This document shows positions 1-11,800 of a stretch of 31,954 nt of DNA, piece after piece (the stretch's first letter is position 1; each line of letters starts with the position of its first letter). Under the pieces are notes generated by a model, which searched no databases, had not been told where the DNA came from, and saw only the letters and a list, made by a program, of their open reading frames with translations. The stretch lies in the NCBI GenBank assembly GCA_036897485.1, contig JAYMTF010000664.1, positions 1-31,954 of the forward strand, read 5' to 3'. This DNA is from Pelargonium nanum (lineage: Eukaryota; Streptophyta; Magnoliopsida; Geraniales; Geraniaceae). The position numbers were made by a program, and so were the translations under genes.

Positions 1-12
1 TATATATATATA

Positions 13-218
13 ATAAGGAATCTAAGCCAACTTTATTTTGGCTTAGCCTAAGCCAAACCAATGAGGTGATGACACCTCCTTAAATTTCATCCATACCCAC
101 CCAAGTGAATTGGTGGAAGCGGAGCGACCCGCCCGGATCCATAAATTTTAATGAGGTGTCATCATCTCATTCATGGCTTAGCCTAAGCCAATTAATCATT
201 GACTTAGGATCCTTAACC
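13..218. mobile_element. MITE-like inverted-repeat element at left edge
   Basis: The left part (about 13-80) and the reverse complement of the right part (about 150-218) match over most of their length. Shared blocks include GGCTTAGCCTAAGCCA-like and AATGAGGTGATGACACCTC-like stretches, so the arms are about 70 bases. The interior of roughly 70 bases is more GC-rich. Both outer ends sit in TATATA runs, which would suit a TA target site of the Tc1/Mariner (Stowaway) type, but the TA runs make the exact ends and the duplication ambiguous. There is no coding capacity. Confidence 0.65.
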
Positions 219-230
219 TATATATATATA

Positions 231-1918
231 TGGTTTGTTAAAGAAATAAAAATAGGTAGGTCATAATTAAATAAACCAATTCATTGCAACACATTACTAA
301 TGCAGATAAAAAATAATGAAATTATACCATCCCTCGTACTTCAAATATGAAGGTAACGTACAAAAGAGGGTGAAACAAATAAATTGCCTCATTCAGATCT
401 TACCATATACTTGTACAAGTCCTTCTTTGTTAATGCAATTATTTATTGTATATTAATAGTATCGTCGATACAATTACGTTTCAGAGATGAGTAATTGCCA
501 TAATTAGGCCAACAGTTTAGTCCTTAACCTTTAAATACAGATAGGTGCGTGTCGATAAATAATAAGATGGATGCACAAAGTTTTGTACCCAAAAACTGAG
601 GACAACAAACTATTCATATACTACAAAATTCCAACTCTCAGCCGCTACATATAATTTGGCACCATCACATGCACATGCATGGGTCTCATTTACTACATAC
701 ATGCATCGCATCACACATCACTTGTATACATACAGTAGGGACCGTATTAGCGCATGCAACCGTCTTATTTGTCAAATACATGTAAGACACGTGTTAGATT
801 GTGAATGGTGGAAATTGAGTATATCATCTTGTGTTTTTGAGCAATTTTGGTTTTCAGGGGGTGGGGTAGTGGGTCAATCCCATCTTGTGTTAGTTGTGAC
901 GGGATGACTATGATTCAATTTCAGCCTTACATGTATTTAACATGTACGGCCGTTGCATGATGAATCATTTCCCAAAACAGTATATATAATATTTCGTTTC
1001 AAACAGTATATAAATTTGAAGCCTGAAGTTGAATTATTGGTTGAAAACAAAAACTAAGAGAGCACATGTTTATGCAAGTATTACAATAATGTAACTTGTG
1101 CTGGAGTTGTAAATTGGGCCTCACATCTTCTGACCAAATCAGCCTTCTGTAAGAAAGTGGCCCGGGTCATAACTTGCTGTCTATTCGGACCCGAATTCGT
1201 GAACATTTAAATTTCAACGTGCAATTTGTGGGTTTGAATGAGAAAAATAGACTCCATTATCATTTTAGGATCGGATCAGGTTTTCATGTAACTTGTGTGG
1301 AGCGAGTCGGGCAATTTGCACTTAGCATATTTATTTTCTATTTCGAACTCGTGACTTGAAACTACACGAATTCACACCTCTTGCGGGTTAAACATAGACA
1401 GATTTATGTTAGAGGGCGTAGGGGCGGCTTTTCCACTGATTTAGGAGTATCATTTCGTGAACATGACATGAACATGACACTCACAAGAAAGCACAATAGC
1501 GTCCAAGAAGAGATTCTCGAATAGTTCAGACACCAAAAAAATGCCAAAAACAACGGGACTATTGTAGGTTTCAACATAGACAACACCGAAGGAATTCATT
1601 CCCACGAGGATCTCGTAATAGTCCAACTCCTAGCCGAGAACATCTACAAAAATACTCCGAGTGCTCGTGAACACCGAAATCTCTACATAGATCAATTTCA
1701 AAGCATATTTTGACTATGAATATCCCAACATACAGAGAGCCATCTGATATGGAATATGGAATTGAAAGCACTATCATGTCATGAGCTTGATCTGAGCATT
1801 TCCAAGTGAAGCAACTAGTAATAAAATGCATCATATACTATTTGAATTTCAGCTAAACAAGATTCACTACTACATGTATGATTCAATTTTTGGCTAGTTT
1901 CATTTCCAAGAAACCTAG
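231..1918. other. Intergenic, no gene recognised
   Basis: AT-rich sequence with only short ORFs that lack protein-like composition and match no family I recognise. The last 60 to 80 bases before 1919 are the probable 3' untranslated end of the permease gene on the minus strand. Confidence 0.6.
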
Positions 1919-4060
1919 CTACACCTTCCCATTTTGAGTATCAATGTTCCTTACAGGTCCCTTGAACCATCTCCTTGCATCCACAACCCACCACAGCATT
2001 ATCAAACCCAAAACTACACCCAAAGCCACAGGTGCATAGTTAAAAGTATCCCAAGAAATAGGGTAAAGGGTTGGCAAGAGGAAGACCGAACACGTATAGC
2101 ATATCCACATAAAGGCGACGAAGCAAATTGGCCTTCTCGCTTTCCCCAAATAAAACGGCCCTGCTCTGAAGTCCTTCTCCGACATAACCATTCGTGCAAA
2201 GATCGGGACAGCATATCCCCCAACCCATCCGATGGTGCAAACAGAAGTAATGGCAGTGAAGACAACATTGACCTTCAGAATGGGCAGTCCAAGTAGAATG
2301 CATATGGCTGCACAGAGCCACACCGCGTTTGAGGGAACTTTGTGCTTCGGATGCAGTTTCTTCCATACTGATGAAAATGGGATTCCCCCGTCTCGGGATA
2401 ATGCATACACCTAATGCATGCCAGAAAATGTTCATTAGAAAAGTCACGACTTTACTTGCGAGGGATGGCGTAGGCAGCTGCCTACTCCAGCCCACCCCAG
2501 CTCCGTCACTGACTACAGGGGAGAAACATAAACACAAATATGCATTGATGGACAATATACATACCACTCTGGCTGCACTTGTAGTGATTGAAAGTCCCCC
2601 GAAGAAGAACGAGCCCCATATGACAAACAACAATATGATTGCTCCGGTAGCATTATGATACCTCCCGTGGAATGCATCATACAGTATCTGAGCCGGCACA
2701 AACACGCCTGCTGTCTCGTTGGTCGGATCATACAAGTAGCCAAAATCCTGAGATCAAAGAGAAGTTGCAATTGTGCATTTTTTGAATACTCATTCCAAAA
2801 CATCCCAACATATGTATGCTAACTGAAATTAGTAACTGAGACATACCTGAATGCTGAAAGTGAGTGCCAAGATATAAGCCCATCCAAATACTGATATGAT
2901 CCCTATGCTAGCAAGAATCGCTATAGGACCCGTTCTGTCCGCGCCTTTTGTTTCTTCGGTCAGATGGGCCGCGGCATCATATCCATAGAGCGAATACTGA
3001 CTGACAAGGAAAGATAGGATGACAACATAGGCTTTGTCTGATATCCCAGTTGTCTCGGGAGCTGTTTCGAAATGTGTGAACACAAACGAAGCGGATTGCG
3101 TTGTCAACGATACCAAGGGAACCAAAATCACTATCACAATTCCTCCAATAACCTGTGAACAAAGTTGAGGGCAGTAACATCTAAGTGAATAGCTCTTTAA
3201 ATGGTCATGTGTATGCATTTCGTTCGCTGAATTTAACATACCTGCCACCATATTGAAATTATGTCTATAAAGGCGATAACTTCTAGCGCGAATGTGTTAA
3301 GCACCGCCCATATGAGCGTGAGGCCGATGTACATGCACAAGAATAACCATTTAGGAGCTAAGTACCCGCCATCCTTGTTCGTGCCCGTGCATAGTAAAAT
3401 GATGCTCTGCAGAGTTTGTGATCCTGCATAAGCCTACAAGTGAACAAGGAGTTAGAATTGGAAACTTTTATCCCAACAATGTCAAATTCCATGTTCCTTT
3501 TTCGATATGTTAACGTACCTGAGTACCTATACCAGCAATTAGGCCTATCGTTTCAAGCCAAGCACAGCACCATGATGCAAAAGGACCCCATTTGGGGCCA
3601 GCTAAATGAGCTGCCCAGAAGTAAAGAGAACCTGTTGTCTGTTTTAAAAAATTTGATCACAATCAAGAATTCGGAGAAATAACAAATGATAGAGTAAAGG
3701 TAAGATGAAGATGGCTTACCGGGAAAGAGGAACAGATCTCAGCCATGGCAATGCCAACAAACCAAGTGAAGAATGAAACCACAACCCATCCCCACACCAG
3801 ACTAGCAGGGCCTGCATAGAGAAGGCTCGAGCCATACAAAGGCGTGATCCCGGTGAAAAGGGTCATGGTCGAGAATGATATCGCAAGAGTCTTGAAGAGA
3901 GTCTGCAAGGAATCAAAACAAGAAATTCAAATCAAGAAGGGAAAGAAACATAAACCAGAAAATGAAAACTGTTTTCTACGACTAAACGGGCACGTACCAT
4001 TTCTCTTCTGAGTTCTTGCTTGTATCCCAACTCATTGAGCCTCTTCTCTCCGGAATCCAT
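1919..4060 (-). CDS. BAT1: BAT1-like bidirectional amino acid / GABA permease, 7 exons
   Basis: Membrane transporter of the APC (amino acid/choline) superfamily, close in sequence to Arabidopsis BAT1/GABP, which moves several amino acids and GABA. Proposed exons on the minus strand: 4060-3998, 3902-3720, 3638-3519, 3433-3242, 3152-2847, 2747-2565, 2410-1919. All junctions are GT-AG and every exon is a whole number of codons. The joined product is 512 residues, the usual length. Visible family landmarks are the N-terminal RLNELGYKQELRRE, the first membrane segment with FTGITPLYGSSL, the GYDAAAHLTEETKGAD loop, and VRNID near the C-terminus. About 12 membrane segments are expected. The ATG at 4060 follows an in-frame TGA, so it is the first possible start unless an upstream exon is spliced in. 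Assigning BAT1 rather than a close paralogue rests on remembered similarity. Substrate and organelle are family inference. Confidence 0.9.
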
Positions 4061-6030
4061 ATCGTCTTTGTGAGATCAGCAAGATTCAGATATGGGTTAC
4101 AAGAAGTGGGTTCCAAAGAAGAGCAAATATAGGCTATAAAAGCACAGAAAACTGTATGCAACAAATTTGCAGAAAATATGGTTGACTCTGTCTATACATA
4201 TAAACTAAGTTGTTACAAGTCCAACTTCAAAAGGAAGGAGATGTACGCAATCATGTTGTTGCCATGTTTGAATTTTGGTTATTGGTTCCCTCCATGAAAT
4301 ATAAAAATAACAACCAGTTGTGTAAGCTGCTTATAGTTTCACATTTGAGTTGCTCTCATGACAATGATTGGCCAAGAGATACAGACAATTCTGCGTTGAC
4401 TTTCCTTCCTCAATATATACATAGAGTGAGTCTAAGAAGATACTTTCTCATTATATATTCATTGAGATTCAGGTTCAAGGAGGATGGACCATTGACTCTA
4501 GAGCCATTAAAGATCTTATGTACGCAACCCAAGCTTATGCTTCGTCAATTACCAGCCAAAATTGATTCGTTTTTATTGTTTATTATGATGCTATTTGCCG
4601 CTAGAATTTCATTTTCAGACCATATTGGTGGTGTTGTTTGATTCGTTTAGTTGAAGGAAAAAAGATTTCATGACAAATCTACTTCCATGAAAGTTGGGAG
4701 AAGCCAAAGCAAGTGACCATGTGAAGATGAGATGTAAGAATATAATCACACAGTGCATTTAATGCAAAGAATAGATATTTGCTGAAGATCTAATCCAACT
4801 GGAATTGGAGGTGGGATGGATGGAAAGATAATGCTGAAAATACAGCAAGCTTATTAGTCATGTCGTGTTTGTGTTGGACCTCCAAAACGCGCACACACGA
4901 TTAATTAGTCGTGTTGTGATGCGCCCAACACGGACATTTAAGAGTGTAATAGTGAATCAATCCTAATAATGTTTCAAACGTGTTGGATAACGTTGTGTCA
5001 CACGTGATTCTATTGTGTAAATTGTGTTGGGTTGTATTCGAGTCAATCGTATTTACTGATGCATCAAATTTTGTCACCAACCCACTTGCCGCTTGTATAT
5101 GCAGAATTGACTTGGCCACTGCTTTAACCTTTGAATTTTCAAACCAACAACCATTATGATCTTCTTGCATCCTTTAAGGTTGATTAGGACAGCGCAAGAA
5201 TTTCTTTTAAATTTTATAGCTGCAAGAAATGGCAATACATCAAACCTGAGGGAAAAGATAAAAAAGCAGTTCTTTTCAACAAATGCTTTAGATTGGAGAA
5301 GAACAGTAGTAATTGTTAAATACAATTAGACCACTTGTTTAGCCTTTTTGGCCTGAATCATATGGACATCTATTATAAAGAATTTCAAGAATTGGGGATT
5401 GATTGATAATGAACTTCCTCCATTAACCTTACCTTGAGAGCAAGGTTAACGACCATTTTCGACCATTCAGACCCCACCGTTGAAGTCGCTTACCCTGCCA
5501 AAGCTTTTCACCTGTACATATAAACATTTGTTAAGCACAATATATACTTACTAATGGGGCCAATATGAAGACTAGTGATCCTTGAATTGAAAGTCAAAAG
5601 GTTGCAACTTCTTTTTTGGCTGCATAAGATCTGGAATTTGGAATTAATAACATTGTTAGTGATATAACACACACGCATGACAGATGCTTGCATATGCACA
5701 GACTGGTAGGTCCACACTTTTGAACTTTCGAGTCTGAGACAAGTTGATAAACCTCATAGATACATTAACGACAAGCACCTGTGGCTTCAAGGGAGGAAGC
5801 CAGGCTATCAAGAGCCATATATCATATATGGAAATAGTAAAATACTAGAATTAACTTGTATAAATGTTGTTTCTCAATTCCCATCAAAACACTTGCATCA
5901 TTGAGTTTATGATATTCTCTCCTTTAATGGTAACTGAAGATAAGAACAGTTAGAAGCATTACCTGAGGATGCAAAACTCTGGATGGGTCATATAATGTGA
6001 GAGGATCATGTTGAAAGAATTGCAGCAGTA
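4061..6030. promoter_or_regulatory. Upstream region of the BAT1-like gene and 3' flank of the PPD2-like gene
   Basis: Two kilobases with no convincing coding sequence. They must hold the permease promoter, its 5' leader and the 3' end of the PsbP-domain gene, which lies upstream in the same orientation. A strong minus-strand donor (CAAG|GTAAGG at 5433) and an acceptor (TACAG|G before 5511) bound a 79-base exon-like module. A second acceptor (GCATACAG at about 4153) lies upstream of the permease ATG, so a spliced leader is possible. At 4850-5050 the sequence is rich in degenerate GTGTTG and CGTGTT motifs, like an old dispersed repeat. Confidence 0.4.
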
Positions 6031-8018
6031 TCATGTCTGAGGAGCAAAGTCGAAGGAGTGAAGCACTTGTTCCAACATCGTTCTTGTTTGGGCGTCAAGA
6101 GGACTCTCTGGTTTGTCCGAGTGAGCGATATTTAGGAGGTAGAGTTTCTTAGAGGCCACAAATGCAGCTGAAAAGATCCTCTTCATCCCTCCTCTCGTAC
6201 TATCAACTTTGTATTCAAACTCGTAAACTTGCAGGCCACCTTGGCCTGATCTCTCTGCAACTCCTATCACCTCAGCATCCGTAGTACTTTCCTGTACAGA
6301 TAAAAAAAACCTCGTGAACACTAAACCAGCTATAATCTTCTTAACAAGGAAAGACAATTATAAACAAACAGTTGGAGCATAATTGACCCAACATTAAACT
6401 ACAAGCAAGCTCAGTCTGGTTTTGCTTATCCAAAGATATAGGCACCAGAAGCTAAGTCCAGCGTCATTGAAGAAAGCACCACACCTGTTCTGCAGTTGCC
6501 TCATTCTCTTCTTATGTTTACTTCTCTCTTTTTAAATTTCTTTTCTCCCATCAATTCTCCGATTGACAGCATAATATTCAAACCATGCCTGTAATATCCC
6601 TATTACAAAAGCCTTATACCATGGCTAATTGCTTATGTGAACGTTCTTCATACTAGAAGTTTACATCCTACATTAGCAATAATAGTGCATATAATCACCA
6701 CTTATATAGTCCATTACTCAGGGACTGTGGACAGCCATCAGGTTATCTTACATCAAGACATGAAATAGACGCATTAACCTGCTTGCATGGAAATGTATAG
6801 AGATATAATAGAGTGAATCAACAAGCTAAAATCATCTCTAAAGGGTGAACTATTGTATAACCCTAGAATGATATACGTGCGTGAGTGCTAAAGATTTCAT
6901 GTAGCCAACCCCAACATTGTTTGGCATACGGCTTGGTTGTAGTTGTGAGAAGTAAAGCAATAATTGTATTCTGTAATTAGATACCTAAAAATTCAGGTTC
7001 TGTTTTTGTTCTTTATATTTCATTGTACAGAACTAGACCTTACACTCCAGGAATTGTATGTCAACGCTACATCCAAAACAAGCTTAAAAAACTGGATGGC
7101 TATGATCACATTTCCTATTCAATGATTCTGAGGCCACGAGCAACACGACTTAGATGGTAAATTGTTTCATGATATTGAAATATGCTTTTTAAGTTATATA
7201 CATCACAGATTTACTCTCCCCTTTACTTCTAGTACACATATCAGCATGTCAATGCTTAAGTTCATTCAAGTACAGCATAACTACTATAACAATCACAAAC
7301 ACAATTAATAAGCCACAAAAAGAACTGTGACAATAAACAAAAACAAACACATACCTTGCGCTTCTCAGCTTGTATAAGCTTCTCAACCACAAACTCAGGA
7401 GTCCCGAATTCACCTAGGCTCGAAAGGCGAACTGGGTTAACCACAACTCCAACATTGTTACTTCCTTTACCCTCCTCCTCAAAAAGTACAGTTGCCCCAG
7501 CTTTCTCAACCTAATCACCAACCAAAACTAATCCCATTTCATTTCAAACAATTTATTGAAGAATCATAGACACTGTACATACACACATTACATATACATG
7601 AATCAATAAACAGTACCTTATTAAATGAAGAGGGTATGAGGAGAGTGAAACCCTCCTTGGAGTCTGTGTACCTCTGGAGCTCCAATTCTTCAGCATATGC
7701 ACATTTGGACAGATTTGGCAAAAACCCATTAAAGAATAGAGCAAGGATTGAAAGATTGAGACTTCTCTTGCTAAAACTGATTGACAGGTTGAACTCCTCA
7801 AAAATGTCATTGCTTTTTTCTGGGTATCGATTTTGTGTTGAAGAAGAAGAAGAAGAAGAAGAAGAAGAAGAAGGAGCTTTAGGGAGTGATGGAGACAATA
7901 GGGTTTTGGGAAAAATGAAATTTTGAGTATGGGTTTGGTTTTGTTTGGGGCATGAAAGTGCAAAGCAACTGCAAACTTGCAGAGCCATTATCAGAGAAGA
8001 AGAACCACAAAACTCCAT
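6031..8018 (-). CDS. PPD2: PsbP-domain protein of the thylakoid lumen (PPD2-like), 3 exons
   Basis: Chloroplast protein related to the PsbP extrinsic subunit of photosystem II. PPD members are lumenal and mostly of unclear function. Exons: 8018-7617, 7510-7355, 6291-6031, all in phase 0, giving 272 residues. Residues 1 to about 109 look like a two-part transit peptide. They hold a serine-rich stretch (11 serines, about 50-60), then a hydrophobic segment LSILALFFNGF ending in AYA|EE, a good thylakoidal processing site. The PsbP fold follows: KEGFTLLIPSSFNKVEKAG, NNVGVVVNPVRLSSLGEFG, YEFEYKVDS, KRIFSAAFV and KLYLLN. Intron 2 (6292-7354) is long and shows no gene. An internal ATG at codon 11 is an alternative start. 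PPD2 is my best match by memory, and another PPD paralogue is possible. The gene diverges from SRT2. Confidence 0.85.
7841..7873. repeat. (AAG)11 trinucleotide microsatellite in coding sequence
   Basis: Eleven perfect AAG units on the plus strand read as consecutive TCT serine codons in the transit peptide of the PPD2-like gene. Length changes would add or remove serines without shifting frame. Confidence 0.95.
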
Positions 8019-8714
8019 TATCGTCTATCAAGCAATCAGAAGACGTGCCCGCATGGTAGTTTAAAAACGACATGTCGTTGAACACTTTATCGGATTAAAT
8101 AGTTTTGTCACTCCTGGTTCACTTTTTTTAAGCCCCTAATTAGATTCAGCATGATTTGAATATTCGGACTCTACTATTTAATTAATTAAACTCATTGTAG
8201 TCAATTTTGATGTGACACGCCATCATCCAACTTAAAATTTTAGATCACGTCAGCAGTACACATCAAACTCTAACTGTTATAGATGAAACGGCACCGTTTC
8301 ATTTTTGTTTTTTTCGGATAGGAACGTGAAAACGTCATCGTTTTGGGCGTGCTTTGCTAAAAAAAATGTTCTCATTCTATTTATTACAACTGAAGATTAA
8401 CGTGAACTAAAATTTTACTGACATGTTGATGACGTGTCACTCTAAGCACACATGTCACATCAATACCGGCTGCAATCGATAATGTGATTCCTGCCTGTCG
8501 GTTCAAGTTGATGTGTCCATCGTCAACAAGCGGCGGAGAAGGCTCCTACGTGGCACGGTGTCGGCGGCGAGGAGATTTGGTTTCGCACCGCTGGCGACAA
8601 TTGATTCAGTCTTAACTCAAACTCGATACGAACAATGCTCCGATCAGCATATTCACAACCAAATTTCCAAAAATAACATTTTTCGATCGTCGTCATCAGC
8701 TTCAGCATCCCAAA
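8019..8714. promoter_or_regulatory. Divergent promoter region between PPD2-like and SRT2
   Basis: About 700 bases separate the two opposite-facing starts. The region holds three AACG...CGTT dyads: 8066-8079 (AACGACATGTCGTT, a perfect palindrome), 8283-8302 (9-base arms around CA, core AACGGCACCGTT) and about 8327-8342 (AAAACG TCAT CGTTTT). No clear TATA box was seen for either gene. The stretch also contains GATGTGACACG-like and GATGACGTGTCAC-like motifs in both orientations, possibly a decayed small element. Confidence 0.45.
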
Positions 8715-8771
8715 ATGGCAAGCGCGTTGCTCCTCACGCGCCTCCCTTCCCATCCCTTCCTCTCTGCAACC
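8715..8771 (+). other. SRT2: Possible alternative first coding exon of SRT2 (or upstream ORF)
   Basis: An ATG at 8715 opens MASALLLTRLPSHPFLSAT, an organelle-transit-like peptide, and is followed at once by a strong donor (ACC|GTAAGC). The next suitable acceptor, GCTAG|GG, places exon sequence from 8838. The 27 bases from 8838 to 8864 are open and in phase with the ATG at 8865. Splicing 8771 to 8838 therefore extends SRT2 by 28 residues to 393. If unspliced, the frame from 8715 stops near 8820 and acts as a short upstream ORF. Confidence 0.45.
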
Positions 8772-8864
8772 GTAAGCTTCTCTTTTTCTTCTCCCACTCT
8801 CGCTCAAACAGTTCTCTGAGTTTTCCGTTTTCGCTAGGGTTTCAATTTCGGAGGCGCAACGAAA

Positions 8865-11800
8865 ATGCTTCGCAATCTGGTACTTGGTTCAGACATTTTT
8901 AGACCTAATTGCAGCAGTTGGCGATTTGGTAGTAGCGGTTCTGTGAGGTCCGTGCAGACCACGTGCCGAATCACCTTCCCCGGAGCCGCGCCGGAGATGA
9001 AATTGAAAACGCCGCCGTCTAATTCCTTGAGGGACAAGAAGATCATTCCTGATGCCGAGCCTCCGAGCGCCAGAGATGTCGAGCTTTTGTATCAATTTTT
9101 CGATCAGAGGTTGAATTTGCAATTCTTCTTTGTATTTCTAGTTTTGAAGTTTGTGTCTTTTGTTTGTTACTGAAATTTGTGCTTAAATTTGTGCAGTTCT
9201 AAGCTCGTGGTATTGACCGGAGCTGGAATCAGCACGGAATGTGGGATTCCTGATTACAGAAGGTTTGTTTCTTCTAAATTGAGCTTTTTTATATCTGAAA
9301 CAATGTATTTTTGAAACCTTATGAAATAGCTAATTACAATTTTGTTCAAGTTGCTTAGTTGTTATCATCAATGGTACTTTGCGTGGTTGGTTATGTCTGG
9401 TTTTAGAAAATAAAGGATAGACAAAGAGGCAGGCAATGTATGCCCTGAAAAACCGAACAAAAACTCCTAGCAAAAGGCTTTTCAGAGTTGTTTTAGGATA
9501 GGATTGAACTTGTATAAGCTGAGTTATCAGTGATTATCTATCTTGAAACCGCGGACTGTATTGAATGCTGTTTTCTTTCCTTAATCTGATCCTTTTTCGA
9601 TTCTATTTTTACTATTGTTATCAGCTTTTTTGGCAAATGACAATTGAAAGTAATTAACTTGCAGTTATTTTCGTGCAGTCCAAATGGAGCTTATAGTTCT
9701 GGTTTCAAACCAATAACTCACCAGGTGATTGATAAGAAGGCAGCTGATGTTGAATCTAAAACTATATTTGATTTCAAATTGCCTGTGTGCCATATCTTTG
9801 CTGACAACTTCATGAACAGGAGTTCACCCGTTCAAGCCGGGCTCGCAGGCGATACTGGGCAAGGAGCTTTGCTGGATGGAGAAAGTTCACTTCAGCACAA
9901 CCTAGTGCTGCTCATATTGCTTTAGCATCTCTAGAGAAAGCTGGCCGAATAAATTTTATGATTACACAAAATGTAGACAGGTAATGTAGCTTATCTGTAT
10001 TCTTTGATTGTATAGTTTTGCAGGGGGGTATCATCAACCTTATGAAAACTAATTCATCTTACAGATTGCATCATCGTGCTGGTAGCAGCCCACTTGAAAT
10101 ACATGGCACTGTATATACTGTTATTTGTTTAGACTGTGGTTTTTCCTTTTGCCGGCAATTATTTCAAGACCATGTGAAGGCCCTTAATCCAAAGGTTAGT
10201 TCATTATGTATAATTCAATCTTCCTGAGCTATGATTAGCCAAACATTTCATCTTCTATATCATATGATATGCTATATCACTCTTTTAAAAAAAAAAAATT
10301 GTAGAGATCATCATTGCGTTGGCCCTTGAGATAGCTTTTAGAGCAGCTGTGATGTTCAAAATGGTGAAACCCCATTACTGGATTTGATTTTTTATTTTAT
10401 GCACAAAAAAGATTGATGTTTTAGAAATTGTGTAACTAACTTGTTACCATTGTGTTTTTCGAATGTATAATGTGTGCTCCAACTGTTGGAAATTTGTAAA
10501 ATAGCTAGTATAACATTTTATAATACTTTGAGCATACAAATATTGTAGTTATCTTTTAGATTACTTGATGCATTATGTTGGTTTCCTTTAGAAAAATGAA
10601 AAATAATTGCTACATATGATCCATAAAATGTCAAAATGGGCATGGGCTTGGACTGTCTTGGTGCACGGGTTGTTAGTTTATGTTGCATTCCTGTTTATGA
10701 ATACTTCTATTTATTTTATTTTTTCTTTTTCTTTTTCTTATTTATTTACTGAAATAAGAAAATATATTTCACTACAGTGGGCAGCAGCAATTGAGAGTTT
10801 GGACCATGGGAGCCCTGGGTCTGACAAAAGTTTTGGAATGAAACAAAGGCCTGATGGTGACATCGAGATTGATGAGAAGTTTTGGGAGGAAGATTTTCTC
10901 ATACCCACTTGCCCAAAATGCAATGGCGTGCTCAAACCTGATGTAAGCCTTTTTTCTTTCACAAACTGAACTTTGAGCCTATAATTTGTCAAATCCTTGT
11001 ACACTATAGAATACATACTTTGTCATTAATTGACATTGCGGGTAGATGAAAGTTGATACATGAAAGAGATGCGTTAGAAGGGGACCCACTATTTTCCTCC
11101 CCCCCATGGGTTCATGAGTATGAAACATAGATGCTTACAACGATCACAAGAGTTTGTGATAGTCACTTATTTGAATATGACATGGTCTGAAAATATGCTC
11201 TCAATTACTTTCGACAAGATCTAAATGTGGCTTCCAATTTGGAAGTGACCCTGGTTGCGTGACCAAACATAAAAATCCCCTTCCAATATTTAATAGTTGT
11301 TGTAGTCCTGTAGATGTTAAAGATGGAGTCAATGACTTAGCAGGCACCCAATTTTGTAAAATCTGTAAGACACTGCTCAGCTGGAAAATGGAATTAAACA
11401 GTTTTAGAATGTCGAGTTTTGTTTTGAGGTGATATTATTTTAATCGTGACTATTTTTGTTATATCCTTATCTGGTATCTACAAACCAAGAATCAAAAGGT
11501 TCGCTAGAACTGTTCCAGCATTTTGTTCCATGTATGCACTGTTCTCTACGTAGCTACGCGGTAGGTACTCAACCATTTTGTACAACAAGCTTTGATCCAT
11601 CTTCTTAAAACGTTTATATGTAGTACATATATATTATACTTGAACAAATTATATTTTTGGCAATGAGGGGAGAAATGAATTGTATGCCATGGGAAAGCTT
11701 GAAATGACATGTTAAGTCAGTGATAAAGTAGTATCATCTATGGATGGGTTTTTGGAGTCTTGGGTTACATTCTCATTAACATTATTATTACCAAGTTTAA

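Noticed and set aside
656..907. 83-codon plus-strand ORF in the left intergenic region
   Set aside because: Composition is random-like, there is no domain, and no supporting promoter or splice context.
2014..2735. Long minus-strand ORFs in other frames over the permease exons
   Set aside because: They read through introns or out of frame. Only segments in the permease frame are conserved family sequence.
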